DNA of 64,000 nucleotides from NCBI GenBank assembly GCA_047967505.1, contig CM106538.1; one strand, given 5' to 3'. The DNA comes from Dipteris shenzhenensis (Eukaryota > Polypodiophyta > Polypodiopsida > Gleicheniales). How positions within the stretch are numbered: the first letter of the stretch is position 1; each line of letters opens with the position of its first letter. The position numbers and the translations under genes are program-made. Shown here piece after piece: positions 23,250 through 34,169 of this stretch. Under the pieces are notes generated by a model. That model was not told where the DNA came from. It saw nothing but the letters and a program-made list of their open reading frames with translations, and did no database searches.

Positions 23250-24764
23250 TAGAGTGGTATTATAATTCATCCTAGGCCACCTTCAGCTTTTGGTAAGGTA
23301 CAATAATCCCACCCAGTTCACCTTAGCTATTCTCCATAGTCTTCATCACCTTCCCACAAGAACATCCTAAACATTGAATTTAGCTTGTTATAATCCTACC
23401 TTGGATGGAGAAGAACAGGACAGAAATTAAATCACTGATGGATACAAGAAATGCTTTAGGACGAATTTCCTTCTTGCTAAGGAAGGCTGAAGCTCTTGCT
23501 ACACCCTGGAGCTTCTTTTTGCCCTTTTGCAAAGCCCACTCCCACCTATCCTTCATTAAACCGTGGAACACCCCAAATCCCTTCTGCAATCTCTTTGCAG
23601 CCCTTATTATCCATTGCATGTTCCAAATCAGAGAAATCCTTTAGCCCACCTTATGGCATTCAATCTGAGTACGTTGTCCACCTATATAAGAGTGCAGTAG
23701 ATAGTATACAATCTGTGCGCGTAGTTCGCCCATACAAGAGTTGGACATGGAATCCCACTGAACACTTGGCTCGAATTCCCTCCATACTCAGATCGATCTC
23801 GTTCATTTCTCCCTTCAGAAATTTCATCTTCAAGGGCAACAATCATTGCTTTTGCCTTAATCCAGAAAAAAAATCAACTCTCAAGACTACGGCAGTGGAA
23901 AATTAGCCTTTGCCACGATATAATGTTTTGAGTGTCATGGATTGGCCTGTCACCAGTCTTAGGCTCATGTCAACAAATTGCCTTGCTGCAATGCCATGGA
24001 TTGCAGATATGGAGGCAAAAGGGAGCTTATGTCAAATTTTTGGCTTGTGTGCTGCTATGAGGACAGAGCGCCTCAAATTCTTGATGGAGCTCGCTTGATG
24101 AGCATTTTCCTCTCTCGTAAGAGACTTTGTCTTGTGTTACATGGTCAATATTGGATACAAGCTTTCCATCCTCCTCAACAAGTGTGGCTCCTTTGGAGCC
24201 ACTTTACCTTTCATCTGAGGCCTGTAGTTTATATAAGTCAGCAACAGGGGAAACCAGGTCAGATTTTAATCTGGCGGGTAGGAAACAGGATAAATTCTGA
24301 CGACGAGGGGAAAAGAATCATACAGATGGCCCCAGAGCTTGAGCTTGACTGGCTGTACTTGGTTTTGTGATCCAAATCATAAGCACTGGTATCCAAGGTA
24401 TGACTTTACATTTTCCAAAATTCGACTCTTTCTGGATTTTCATCCTATGCAGTTGTGCAAGGCATGTTTTATGCACTCCTTCAGAACAGCACAGACATCA
24501 GAGCCACAAAATCTGTCATGCTGCCAGTCTTAAGTCTGGATTTTCTTGTCGCAAAGCAACAGATCTGTTGTGTACAGATAAAAAAGGATGCCTCTTCTCA
24601 CCCATGAGCATTCAGCAGGATGCATTCAATATTCTGAACACAGAACGTGTTCTCGACTAGGATGAGCAATGTCCCGTTCTGTTCTCAAGTCAATGTAGCA
24701 GCCTCCAATATCAGAAATTGTAAAATAACAATAACCTTTGTGCAAAAAGTTAATTCATTTCTGC
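23250..24764. other. Unidentified sequence and 3' flank of PPR gene 2
   Basis: Plus-strand frames at 23496-23906 (136 residues) and 23978-24370 (130 residues) show no domain. They may be distal parts of the retroelement whose protease lies just upstream, but nothing identifies them. The last few hundred bases should include the 3' untranslated region of the minus-strand PPR gene. Confidence 0.4.
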
Positions 24765-27700
24765 CTAACCAACAACTGTAGCATTTCCAAGCTGCCCCTG
24801 AGAGTGCACTAAATAATCCCCAGAATTATATGCACGGCCATCCGTAAGGCTGCAATGCACCTGCGGCTTGCAATCCTTGTATCGCATTCTCTTTAGCACC
24901 AGTGCTGCTGTGTCTCTCCTGCCAGCAGCAGCATAGATATTTGATAGTGTCACATATGGTTCTGCATTCTCTGAATCCAACTTAAAAATTTGGTTTGCAG
25001 CACATTCTCCTCGCTCCACATCAATTTGGTTTCTGCAGGCACCAAGCACGGTCATCCATGACAAAGCAGTAGGTTCATATGGCATGTTGGCTATCAAGTC
25101 TTCTGCCTCATCCAACCTTCCTGCCCGTGCGAAGAGGTCAATCATGCAGTTATAATGATCCAAGTCAGGCAGGATGCCATTCTTCCCAGTCATAGAATGG
25201 AAAAGGTATTTGCCCTCATTCACCAAACCAGAGTGGCTACATGCAGAAAGAATGCTGACGAACGTGACCTTATTTGGCATTACACCTTCCTGTTGCATTT
25301 GGTCAAAGAGCCGTAGGGCAACCTTGCCATGACCGTGTTGGGCATATGCTGCAATAATGGCAGTCCATGAGACCATGTTCCGCATAGGTATTCTGTTAAA
25401 GATCCTATGTGCATCTTCTAGGTTGCCACATTTGGCATACATGTTTACAAGGGCAGTATAGACTATATTATCAGACTCAAGTCCACTGCAAAAAATGATA
25501 GCATGCATGTAATAGCCCTTGGCTAGAGCTGTCTGGCTGGAACATGCGTCGAGGATGCTCACGATTGTGATATTGTCTGGCAGCACCCCTTCCTGTTGCA
25601 TTTGATCAAACAATTGGAGGGCCTCCTTGCCATTACCATTCTGATTGTATCCTGTGATCAAAGCATTCCATGAAAAGAGGTTTCTTTCGAGCATCTTGTC
25701 AAATACCCTTGACGCAGCTCCCAGACTTCCACATTTGCTATACATGCTGACAAGAGCAGTCCCAACAACCACATCCGGCTCAATTCCCCTAGCCATGATG
25801 CAGGCATGTATATGCTTCCCTTCACCTAGGGCTTCCTGGCTAGAAAATGCAGGAAGAATGCTGACAAACGTGACTTCATCAGGAATTACTCCTTCCTGCT
25901 GCATACGGTGGAACACTTTTAAGGCAGCATGGCCCTGCCCGTGCTGGACGTATCCTGAAATCATAGTCGTCCAAGAGACTGTGTCCCTATCAGGCAACTC
26001 ATCAAACATCCTCTGTGCATCTTTCATCCTGCCAAACTTGCCATACATGTTTACGAGGGCAGTTCCCAAAACTAAATCTGTCTCATATTCACTTCCCACA
26101 ATGCGACTATGAATCTGGTTGCATTCACCACAGGAAATTGACATTACCTGGCTGGCACATGCATCAAGAATACAGACAAACGTGGCTTTATTTGGCACCA
26201 CCCCTTCCATATGCATTTGTTCAACAGATTGAAGGGCCCCCTTGGAATGGCCAATTTCAACATATACTGCAATCATAACATTCCACAAAACCACATTCCT
26301 TTCATATGTTTTGTGAAATATTTGTTGTGCCTCATTCAGCCTGCTACACTTGCCGTACATGTTGACAAGGCTAGTCCTTACCACAATATCCGACTCAAAA
26401 TCACTGCCCATCATGCATTCGTGCAGCCACTTCCCCTCACCTAAGGCCGCCTGGCAGGCACATGCATCTAGAATAATGACAAAGGTGAACTTGTCATGCA
26501 TTATGCTATTCTGATGCATTTTTTCAAAGAGCTGAAGGGCTTTGCCCAAACATCCCTTTTGAACAAATGCTGCAATCATAGCATTCCATGATGCAGAATT
26601 CCGTGTGGGCATTGTATTGAACATGTTCCATGCACACTCCAGGCTGCCACATTTGCTGTACATGTTGACAAGAGCAGTCCCAACATCTGCATCAGAATCT
26701 ATTCCAGTTCCCTTAATGTGAAATTGTATCCACTCTTCATCAGCTAGCAATGCCTGGCTAGCACATGCATCAAGAATGCTAAGAAAGGTGATCTTATCTG
26801 GAATCACACCTTGCCGTCGCATCTCTTCAAAAAGCTGCAAAGCTTGCTTGCTCTGGCCATGCTGGGCATATACTGTAATCATAGCATTCCACGAGGCCAC
26901 ATCATGCTTTAACATTTTTTCAAATGTCCCCCATGCATTTTCTAAGCTGTGACACTTGCCATACATGTTCACCAAGGCTGTTCCCACTGCAAGGTCTGCA
27001 TGGAATTCACTAACCATAATTCGAGCATGCATCAACTTTCCTTCAGATAAGGTTTCTTCACTAACGCAAGCAGAAAGAATGCTGAGAAAAGTGGCTTTCT
27101 CTGGAAGAACCACTTGGAGCTGCATTTGGGTGAAGAGTTGAAGAGACTTCTTGCCTTGCCCTGATTGGACAAATGCTGCAATCATCGCATTCCAAGCAGG
27201 TGCATCCTGATACGGCATTTGATTGAAAATTATCCAGGCGCCCTCTAGATTGCCACATTTGGCACACATGTTGACAAGGGCAGTACAAACTACAACATCC
27301 GACTCCAAATGAGTGCTCGCAATGCTTGCATGCAGCCGCTTACCGCTTGCAAGGTTCGCAGGGTAAGCACATGCCGACAGAACACTTATGAGAATAAACC
27401 TGTCCTGAATGACCCCTTCCAACCGCATACGTTCGAAAAGCCTGAAAGCCTCTTTCGCCTGGCTATGCCTTGCGTGAGCTTTAATGATAAAATTCCAAGT
27501 AAAATGGTCCCTCGAATGCAACCTTACGAACACCGCACATGCCTCCTCCAGAACTCCACAGTTCCCATACATCTCTATAAGGAGATTACCCAAAAATGTT
27601 TCTTGCTCAAGTCCACGTTTGATAATGTGATCATGGATATGCTTGCCCTTTGAAAGAGCCTTCGCCTTCCCAGATGAGCGCAAAAGAGACGCATAGGCGC

Positions 27701-27854
27701 AAGCATCCACCTCACAGCCAGGCGAATCAAGCTCATCTAAAACGCCATTTCGAAGGGCTCCTGGGCTCCATTCCCTTTCAACTTTGCGAAATTGAAGTAT
27801 CGAAGGGGATCTTCGAAAGGCCGTGTAGAGCAAGATGGGTTTATGATCCAGCAT
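24765..27854 (-). CDS. PLS-class pentatricopeptide repeat protein, E-type, 1029 aa (PPR gene 2)
   Basis: Intronless. The open frame reaches back to a GTG at 27866, but the first in-frame ATG is at 27854 and an in-frame stop lies at 27894-27896, so I start at 27854. A short basic N-terminus (MLDHKPILLYTAFRRSPSI) is compatible with organelle import. From about residue 53 there are 26 PPR motifs in regular L-S-(P-L-S) order: 8 P, 9 L, 9 S, ending in L2 and S2 (LDHYNCMIDLFARAGRLDEA). E1 (ALSWMTVLGACR) and E2 (PYVTLSNIYAAAGR) follow, then an unusual 30-residue tail. No DYW domain. One L motif (ATFVCILDACASQ) carries a three-residue insertion. The expected role is sequence-specific RNA binding in mitochondria or plastids, for editing or processing. 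It is a paralogue of the gene at 5-7.6 kb, in the same orientation. The family is certain; the target is unknown. Confidence 0.95.
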   Translation of the reverse strand: MLDHKPILLYTAFRRSPSILQFRKVEREWSPGALRNGVLDELDSPGCEVDACAYASLLRSSGKAKALSKGKHIHDHIIKRGLEQETFLGNLLIEMYGNCGVLEEACAVFVRLHSRDHFTWNFIIKAHARHSQAKEAFRLFERMRLEGVIQDRFILISVLSACAYPANLASGKRLHASIASTHLESDVVVCTALVNMCAKCGNLEGAWIIFNQMPYQDAPAWNAMIAAFVQSGQGKKSLQLFTQMQLQVVLPEKATFLSILSACVSEETLSEGKLMHARIMVSEFHADLAVGTALVNMYGKCHSLENAWGTFEKMLKHDVASWNAMITVYAQHGQSKQALQLFEEMRRQGVIPDKITFLSILDACASQALLADEEWIQFHIKGTGIDSDADVGTALVNMYSKCGSLECAWNMFNTMPTRNSASWNAMIAAFVQKGCLGKALQLFEKMHQNSIMHDKFTFVIILDACACQAALGEGKWLHECMMGSDFESDIVVRTSLVNMYGKCSRLNEAQQIFHKTYERNVVLWNVMIAVYVEIGHSKGALQSVEQMHMEGVVPNKATFVCILDACASQVMSISCGECNQIHSRIVGSEYETDLVLGTALVNMYGKFGRMKDAQRMFDELPDRDTVSWTTMISGYVQHGQGHAALKVFHRMQQEGVIPDEVTFVSILPAFSSQEALGEGKHIHACIMARGIEPDVVVGTALVSMYSKCGSLGAASRVFDKMLERNLFSWNALITGYNQNGNGKEALQLFDQMQQEGVLPDNITIVSILDACSSQTALAKGYYMHAIIFCSGLESDNIVYTALVNMYAKCGNLEDAHRIFNRIPMRNMVSWTAIIAAYAQHGHGKVALRLFDQMQQEGVMPNKVTFVSILSACSHSGLVNEGKYLFHSMTGKNGILPDLDHYNCMIDLFARAGRLDEAEDLIANMPYEPTALSWMTVLGACRNQIDVERGECAANQIFKLDSENAEPYVTLSNIYAAAGRRDTAALVLKRMRYKDCKPQVHCSLTDGRAYNSGDYLVHSQGQLGNATVVG

Positions 27855-27866
27855 CAATATCACCAC

Positions 27867-28400
27867 TGGGTCATCAAGGAACAGCCATCTACACTAGCGC
27901 CCAAATTCCGGGAAAGCAATTCCTATTGTCCGACGCCCAAGATTGAGTCTCTTTCCCAAGGAGGTCCTTTCCCAAGAGGAAATGACATTCCCAAGAGCTT
28001 TCCCTCAAAGTTTAAACAAAAACAAAAACACCCATGGCGAAAAGGGCGAAAAACTCACTTGTTGATTAATTTGTGGGGGGCTGCGATGGGGGCCCATAGA
28101 CGTAGGACCTGTGAAGGCCTCTACAATCCAAGGAGAAAGAGAGGAGTGGGAAGGAGGAAGGAGGAGGGGAGGAGGGAGGAAGGAGGTGAGCGGGAGGAGG
28201 GAAGGAAGCGAAGGAGGAGGGAATCGGCGTCGGGAGCCGATTCTCGAGAGGAAACTCTGCCACCCGGCGAGCAACTGTAGGTCGGTAGCCAATGGCCTAC
28301 TTTTCGACTGGACATCGGAAATTGATGCCGAATTCTAACCGTCAACGGTTGGGGGAGGCGGAGGGTGACACGTGTCGACGACGGATTAGTGGATCTGGTA
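27867..28400. promoter_or_regulatory. 5' flank of PPR gene 2 with purine/pyrimidine tract
   Basis: Upstream side of the minus-strand PPR gene. At 28129-28222 the plus strand is almost pure G and A in GGAGG-type runs, so the gene's coding strand is a CT-rich tract about 270-370 bases before the ATG. Pyrimidine patches of this kind are common in plant core promoters and 5' untranslated regions; the G-rich strand could also form a quadruplex. Open frames across this tract on both strands are low-complexity artefacts. Confidence 0.4.
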
Positions 28401-29984
28401 GTGTTTGGGGTGATGCAACATAATGATGCATGATGATGCGAAAAAGATATTATGCATGACAATGCTACATGATAGGATGCAACTTGATGATGCTACAGGG
28501 CATTTGCCAAAGGCTTGACAATGCGTCCAAAGTTGGCTCATTTCTTTGAAAAGGAGGTTGCATCCCACAAGCTTGTGGTATGATTGGAACAAGGAGTTAT
28601 GGACCTTAAAGCATAATGGGAGGAGTCCATAGCATAGATTTGCCATTAGGCGGGTAGAGTTCATAGTGGAGTTAGCAATTTCTCGACAAAGAATGGAGGC
28701 CTTGGCTCAGGAGTAGGTCCAAGTGATGGAGAATGTAAAGGATCAGATCTTGGAGAATTTGGCTCAAGCTTAGTTTTTAGAGGCCTAGTTGAAGGGGTAT
28801 GGTAACCCTTTGGTGTCAGATAGTTTTGGTGTTGGATGTAGATACCCTTATTGACTTGTCTGGCACATAGACTTGAATCCATGGGAAGAGTATATAAAGA
28901 AGATGTAGTTAATCCTGGAGTCAAGCTATAAGCTGATTACCCTCTTGAGTCGCTACTAGGATACTGAACCCCATTTTGATGCAACTTGCAAGAATCAATC
29001 AGGTATCTATAATTATTGTTGAGTGCTCTAAGAGTGCAAGCCACTTAGCCACATAGGGAAAGGGGTCATTTCAAAACGTCTGGGTAGCCCTCAAGGATGC
29101 ATTGATCTAGTTGGTCTACTTGAGGCCTTCCTTTGATGTATTGATATACTTGAGCCCGAGCTTGCAAAAGCTAAGCCTTGTGGTAAGAGGCAGGTAGTTT
29201 GTGCCTCTAGGGAGCCTAAATGTAACCAAGGTGTTCACTTAGATGTCTAACGTTATGGTTGGTTCATCTATGGAGGATGTGCTGTTTTACTTGTTGAAGA
29301 AGAACTCCTTAGCATTGCAATAGAGTTTGGACCAGGACCACTAATGATTTAAGGCCATGAGGTTGGCTCCCAAAGATGACTAGGCTAAGCATCATTAGGA
29401 GGTGAAAGAATTGACGTTTGATATTTGCTCTCTTAAGTCTTGAACACCAAGTGGACATCAAGGAGGAAAGGCGGTCCAACCAGATGAAGTTGCAAGTGGG
29501 TAAGCTAGATGATTAGAGCAAGGGTCATGAGAAGGAATGGAGTACATTGATAAAGAGTTCGTGAAAAAGATTCAGATTTTCCAACCCTAAAGGCTCAACT
29601 TGTGGACCTCCAAATGCATAATTCTAATCTCAAGTGCAAGTATGCAAACTTGTAGATGGCACCTTAGCTAAAAAATGATGACGGCCATGGTCGTGTCTCA
29701 TGCTTGTGATTTTCTCATACGGTTGTCTCAATTGAAATCTATAGCCAATCTATTGGAGCACAATTTCCTTCGTAATGCTCCCAGTACTCATGATGTTCCT
29801 ATCATTGGTGCACTAGCTATCAAAAATGATGATGTCTTTGATCCCAACAATGTGGGAGATGCTGATATTGCCAACCCAATGCATCTAGTTCAACTTGATT
29901 AGAATGTTTCGACCATTCTAAACTAATCTTCCCATTCTGACTAAGTAGGTTTTAGCATGTTGAGTCTATAAGCTAGGAACCCTA
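28400..29984. other. Degenerate sequence, possibly retroelement interior
   Basis: No gene. The 75-residue plus-strand frame at 29675-29902 (ACDFLIRLSQLKSIANLLEH and onward) is the most protein-like part. With the helical, charged, broken frames before it, it could be a gag remnant, but I cannot name a family. It ends about 80 bases before the probable solo LTR. Confidence 0.35.
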
Positions 29985-30600
29985 TGTTAAATTACACGGC
30001 GCAGCGGAACAGAAACTGAACAAAGAATAGAGAGTACACAGCAAACTGGAGAGGAACAAAATTTTCCTTCAATACTGATGTAGTGCAGATGATGGCTCCA
30101 TCCACCCGTGCTCTCCCACAGTGGAGCTTAGATGGCAATCTAGACAAATACTAGGTGAAGAGCTACTAGCTGGAAGATCTCTGCTGGAAGATCTGATCTG
30201 GTACAATGGACTGGGGAGGTCGCCTCTTTATAGCTATGAGGGTGTAGTCGGATCAACATAGTCAGTGGAACCGACTAGTCAACCTAGTCGGTTCCACCGA
30301 CTAGTCGTCCATGGAATCTTCAAGGAACATTCCCTATACCATCGCCTCGGGGGCTCTCGCCCCCAAACCCCCACTAGGGGGGCCGCTGGCCCCTAGGCCC
30401 CAGCAAGAATGAGGGGCTCCCACACAATCACCTTTCTACCATCAATGGTTTCATTGATAGACCTCATCTGACATGCAAGTCAAGATCCATCAAGTGTCCT
30501 GGGCTCACACATGGCTTCTCCTCATATGGGGACCTTACCACTTGAGCACCTTGGACCATTGAAGGCTACCAGGAGGGTGGGGCATTGAGGATATCTAACA
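29985..30600. repeat. Probable solo LTR, 616 bp
   Basis: The segment starts TGTTAAATTACACGG and ends GATATCTAACA, giving TGTTA...TAACA terminal inverted ends, as expected for an LTR. It is flanked by cccta (29980-29984) and tccta (30601-30605), a 4-of-5 match to a 5-bp target duplication. It has no coding potential and includes a palindromic stretch around 30240-30310 (agtcggttccaccgactagt). No matching second LTR was seen in the window. Element family unknown. Confidence 0.55.
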
Positions 30601-31200
30601 TCCTATTGAGTTGTAAACTAGTTTCCCTATGGAGTTGGAAGCTATTCTTCATTGTAACTATTGGTGTTATTATTGGAACATAGTGTGATTCATTGGAGTG
30701 TTCAAACTCTAACTTGTTTTGAATTGTTTTCTATTTCATATGTTTAAATGAATGGTTTGCGATGAGTTAACATGCTAATTGTGTCTTATAACTTAATCTT
30801 TATTTCTCTTGTGTTAGATTCCCTTAATATTGATAGTCAGAACGTATGGTTTTTCAATGATGAACTTTCATCATCCCCACGACTTTTAGTCTTTTGCATC
30901 TTATGTCTATGAGATGTTGTTTGTTTGGTATTTTGAGGTTATCTTATGGTGTTTATAGTTATTTATCTTATTTTGGGATTTTTGGTATCATTGGATGTTT
31001 CTATGATTAGTAACCATTCCTAGTGTTGCATTTGTTGGCCTATATTCTAACCATTTTAAGTAAGGTGGTTGGTGTGGTTTGGCCATTCTTGGTGTCCTAC
31101 AAGGTAAGGTGGTATGTTCTTGTTGTTATAAGTAGAACTATTTGAGTTTGGTGAGCTCAAGAAAAAGTTGCCTAGGATAACCAGTACGTTATGTATAGGA
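30601..31200. other. AT-rich sequence, nothing recognised
   Basis: T-rich, with stops in all frames and no repeat or motif that I can assign. Confidence 0.4.
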
Positions 31201-31210
31201 TTGAGGGCCA

Positions 31211-31470
31211 TTACTAGTGGAAGATTAGTGGGCCATGCATATCTATGATGATGACGAGAAAGACATAGACGATATAATCATATCCCTTAAGAAGGAAATA
31301 TCGCAAGTTGAATGGGACGAGAATGATATAAGCAATAGCTGTCAAACTGGCACTCAAGCATGTGTACTTCAAAAGGAGGGCAACAAGAGTTAAGATCCTA
31401 AGATAAACACATAAGTTGAAGGGCACAATATTTGGATATCTGAGGAGCTCATGCTGACCCACCAGCTCAA
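31211..31470 (+). repeat. Dispersed transposon-derived repeat, copy A
   Basis: This is similar along its length to 57085-57300: both contain ataatcatatscycttaagaagg, tgggaygaraatgatat, agacaaacacataag (here gataaacacataag) and gatttggatatct-type phrases in the same order. Copy B is partly translatable (see there). This copy is more decayed, and its flanks differ. Confidence 0.7.
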
Positions 31471-31911
31471 ATGGTTCATGGGATATGGAGAAGTCACTTT
31501 TATAGTGATGTGTAATTTTACGACTCTACTTATGCTTGTATTTTCATTTTTTGCGGCCGGTCCCACATTGCTTTGAGGAGGTCGCCTTTTTGAGCTCCCT
31601 GATTGCAGGCTCGATCCTCCTTGCTCCTTTCCTGAAGGGGGTTGGTTCCTCTCTTGAGGGGCTGGTTCCACATTGCTTTGAGCAACTCGCCTTTTTTTGA
31701 GGTTCGTGATCGCAAGCTTGGCCCTCCTTGCTATTTCCTCGGGCAGGATCGTAGGGAGGACATCCTGAGGAGAGAGAGGAAAGGGGCAGGAGTGGACAGA
31801 AAGCACGTGAGCTTAAGTCTTGTCTTCCTCATGGAAAAAGAGAGATCAAGCCTCAAGGGATGACGAATGGAAAAAAGAGAGAAGCCTCAAGGGATGGCAA
31901 ATGACGCACTG

Positions 31912-31968
<57 letters not shown>

Positions 31969-32450
31969 GGGGGTGATGTAGATGGTTTGATAGTTCATGG
32001 AGGTGATGCATTTTTTGCGATTCTGTGCAAATGTAGAATTCATAGAATAGGGAAAAAGAAGGACACATGACTCAAGGAGAAGGAAGTATTTCATTTCATG
32101 GCACAATGCTACCTGCCTAACAAGTAAAAGTGTCCTTCAAAGTGATTCAGTGAGCTTGGCACTAGAAGGCAACTACATCCAAGAGGTCACAATCTACGGA
32201 GGAGGTATCTTCCTCATCCAACTGAGCTCTCTCGTTACCCCCTTGAGACTTGTGGAGAAGAGCCCCATCCTCTTTGGCCTGCATCTGGTGTACCTTTTTC
32301 CTTGGTACCATGGCTTTATAGTAGAGGACATGGACATAACACACCATGTTCTCCAATATTCTAGGTGACACTTCGCTTGATGGGGCTCCCAAAGGAATAT
32401 AGAGCCATCATCCCCTCCATTGGTAGAGCATTTGGTATGGTGCTAGAGTC
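31471..32450. other. Repeat-rich intergenic sequence
   Basis: Contains two copies of a phrase (cacattgctttgag, about 31566 and 31670) with similar surroundings, which makes a local duplication of roughly 100 bases on the minus strand. The GA microsatellite is listed separately. No gene recognised. Confidence 0.45.
31915..31965. repeat. (GA)n microsatellite
   Basis: About 25 uninterrupted GA units. The Ser-Leu and Arg-Glu runs predicted from this region on both strands are artefacts. Confidence 0.95.
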
Positions 32451-32760
32451 CCCACCAAGTTCCCACCCCCTCCCCCCCTGACCCCTCTCCCTCTTGACTT
32501 CCACCCCCTCCTCCTGAGGTTCCCCCACCCCCTCTTTCCCCCCTCGCTCCTCCTACTATGGTCATCCTCACCACCCGGCCCCCTCCCTCCTCCCTCTACC
32601 ACCCCCTCCCCCTCTGTAGCAGCTCCTTCAGCCTGCCCCCCTCTCCCCCCCCTTCGGACCTGCCTCATCTCCCTTGCCAGTAGGCAAGGGCACGATTGCA
32701 TCCCCTTCCTCTTCCTCGTCTCAACATCCTGTCTCCCCCCCCTCTTAGCCCCCCCATTCG
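32451..32760. repeat. C-rich low-complexity tract
   Basis: The plus strand is mainly C with interspersed T and A: repeated accccctccyccc-like phrases and many runs of four to eight C. The minus strand therefore carries many G runs and could form G-quadruplexes. The 130-residue minus-strand frame across it (Gly/Arg-rich) is a by-product of base composition. Confidence 0.8.
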
Positions 32761-33832
32761 AGGTGGGATACAGAGGGAAGGGGCTCATCCTCCTAGTCAA
32801 CAGCTCTCAAAATCCAGCTTGGGCGCCCTCTTTCGAGGGAAGAGGACTTTTGGAGATTGGGACCCTGGAATTATGTAGAGATCCCTTACTCTTACCCTCT
32901 ACCATACTAGAGGTGACACTTATGATCTTACAGCATCGAAAAGGGGGTTCGATCAGCATAGTGGGCTCCCAGGCATCTAGTTTGGCGATTCTAGTTCGTC
33001 TCCACAAGGTTGGAGTAAGTGCACTACACTGGTATTTGATGCTATGATGGGGGATCATATCTCACGCATGATCAATGAATGGATGGGTCCACAGGGACGA
33101 ACTTTGGCACACCCATGGTGTTGAAGTGAATTTTCAGTTGAGCTTCACGTGGGAGAAGCCGATTTATGGATTGATAGTAAGGATTATCAAATTGTCGCCT
33201 GAGGTAAGGATTGATCAGGCACAGTAATGGCCACTCCAGAAGTGTGCTGAGTTGTTCAGAGTGGACATCTTGTCCATGTTGCAGTGGGCACAGAAGATTG
33301 GCATAGGGCCGGTGTCCACCCTAATACGTCGACGTACAAACACAGACTCCTCGCCCTCCAAACCCCCTTCAAAGTCACAAAAGGTAGTTTTTCTAGAATG
33401 GGTACCCACTCATTGAGCGTGCTCATAGTCAGCCGCACTGCTTGATCCTTTAGCAAGAGTTGCAGAGGGTAGTGGTAAGAAGGCGAGTAATGGACTTCCT
33501 TTTGATACAGGAGCACATGTTCTCAGCATCATACATTAGACAGCACCACCACCTTATTCCGAGGAGAGGCCCGGAGGTGTGGTCTCCAGCCGTAGGACAA
33601 GCATCTCAGTCTCCTAGGTGGTGGCCCCAAAGGTCTATGATCAATGTGAACTTATCTCAGGGCAGGTAGTTTGGATGTGAGTCAGGACAGGAGAGTCCAG
33701 ATCTTGAATGTGTATGCCAAGCATGGAGACCACTCTCCAGTAGTATTATACCTACAGCAGCCCGCCGTGGCCTTTCCCAAAAGGGGGTCCACATTCTAGA
33801 GGACCTACTACAGGATGAGGAGATTCAGCAAG
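32761..33832. other. Unidentified, weakly protein-like sequence
   Basis: Plus-strand frames are broken but partly protein-like. Around 33690-33750, RVQILNVYAKHGDHSPVVLY resembles the 'xxNVYAP' strand of LINE endonucleases. This is too short to call. Confidence 0.3.
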
Positions 33833-34165
33833 TTATTGCAGAAATTTGGCAGCAGCCAGAGATGTTGTCTCATCAATAATAACATCTTTAGAAATAATAA
33901 ATTTTCTCATTACTGGATCAAAAAGATAAGTTTTCTCTAAAAATAATACTTTTTCTCTTGGTTGGATCAAAGAGGTAGTATGTCTTTGATTCTTCAATAT
34001 AGTTGGTGAAGACACATTTGATGAATTTCATATCCAACTTTGTCTCGAATTCATCTCGAATGTATGTATATGCAAGAGAGTGCTTTTTCTAGAGTTACAT
34101 TCTGCAAGATGGCTATTGGACTTCTATTCATGAGATTGCTCTCCATGTTTCCTACCCTTTAAATT
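33833..34165 (-). pseudogene. Ty1/Copia fragment: integrase end and following linker
   Basis: Read on the minus strand from about 34165 downwards: NRSPIAILQNVTLEKALSC (Copia integrase C-terminal 'NRxPTxxLxxxTPxEAW' block). After a frameshift KFIKCVFTNYIEESKTYYLF follows, then DPTKRKSIIF (the 'KCVFxGYxxxSKxYRLxxP' block). Then comes a second version, YLFDPVMRKFIISKDVIIDE. The repeat of LFDPxxRKxII shows a short internal duplication. Stops and shifts make it inactive. Confidence 0.7.
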
Positions 34166-34169
34166 TAAA

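Noticed and set aside
25645-26112. 155-residue plus-strand frame opposite PPR gene 2
   Set aside because: Antisense shadow of a repetitive coding sequence; the same pattern recurs at each PPR repeat.
27855-27866. GTG upstream start for PPR gene 2
   Set aside because: Nuclear plant genes rarely use GTG and an ATG lies four codons downstream with no stop between, so the ATG at 27854 was preferred.
28121-28462. Ser/Pro-rich frames on both strands upstream of PPR gene 2
   Set aside because: They follow the purine/pyrimidine tract and change meaning with each frame, so base composition explains them.
31846-32106. Ser-Leu repeat 'proteins' over GA/CT microsatellites (also near 39458, 48698, 55904 and 57554)
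   Set aside because: Translation of dinucleotide repeats; no unique flanking coding sequence.
32408-32800. 130-residue Gly/Arg-rich minus-strand frame
   Set aside because: Produced by the C-rich low-complexity tract; no conserved motif.
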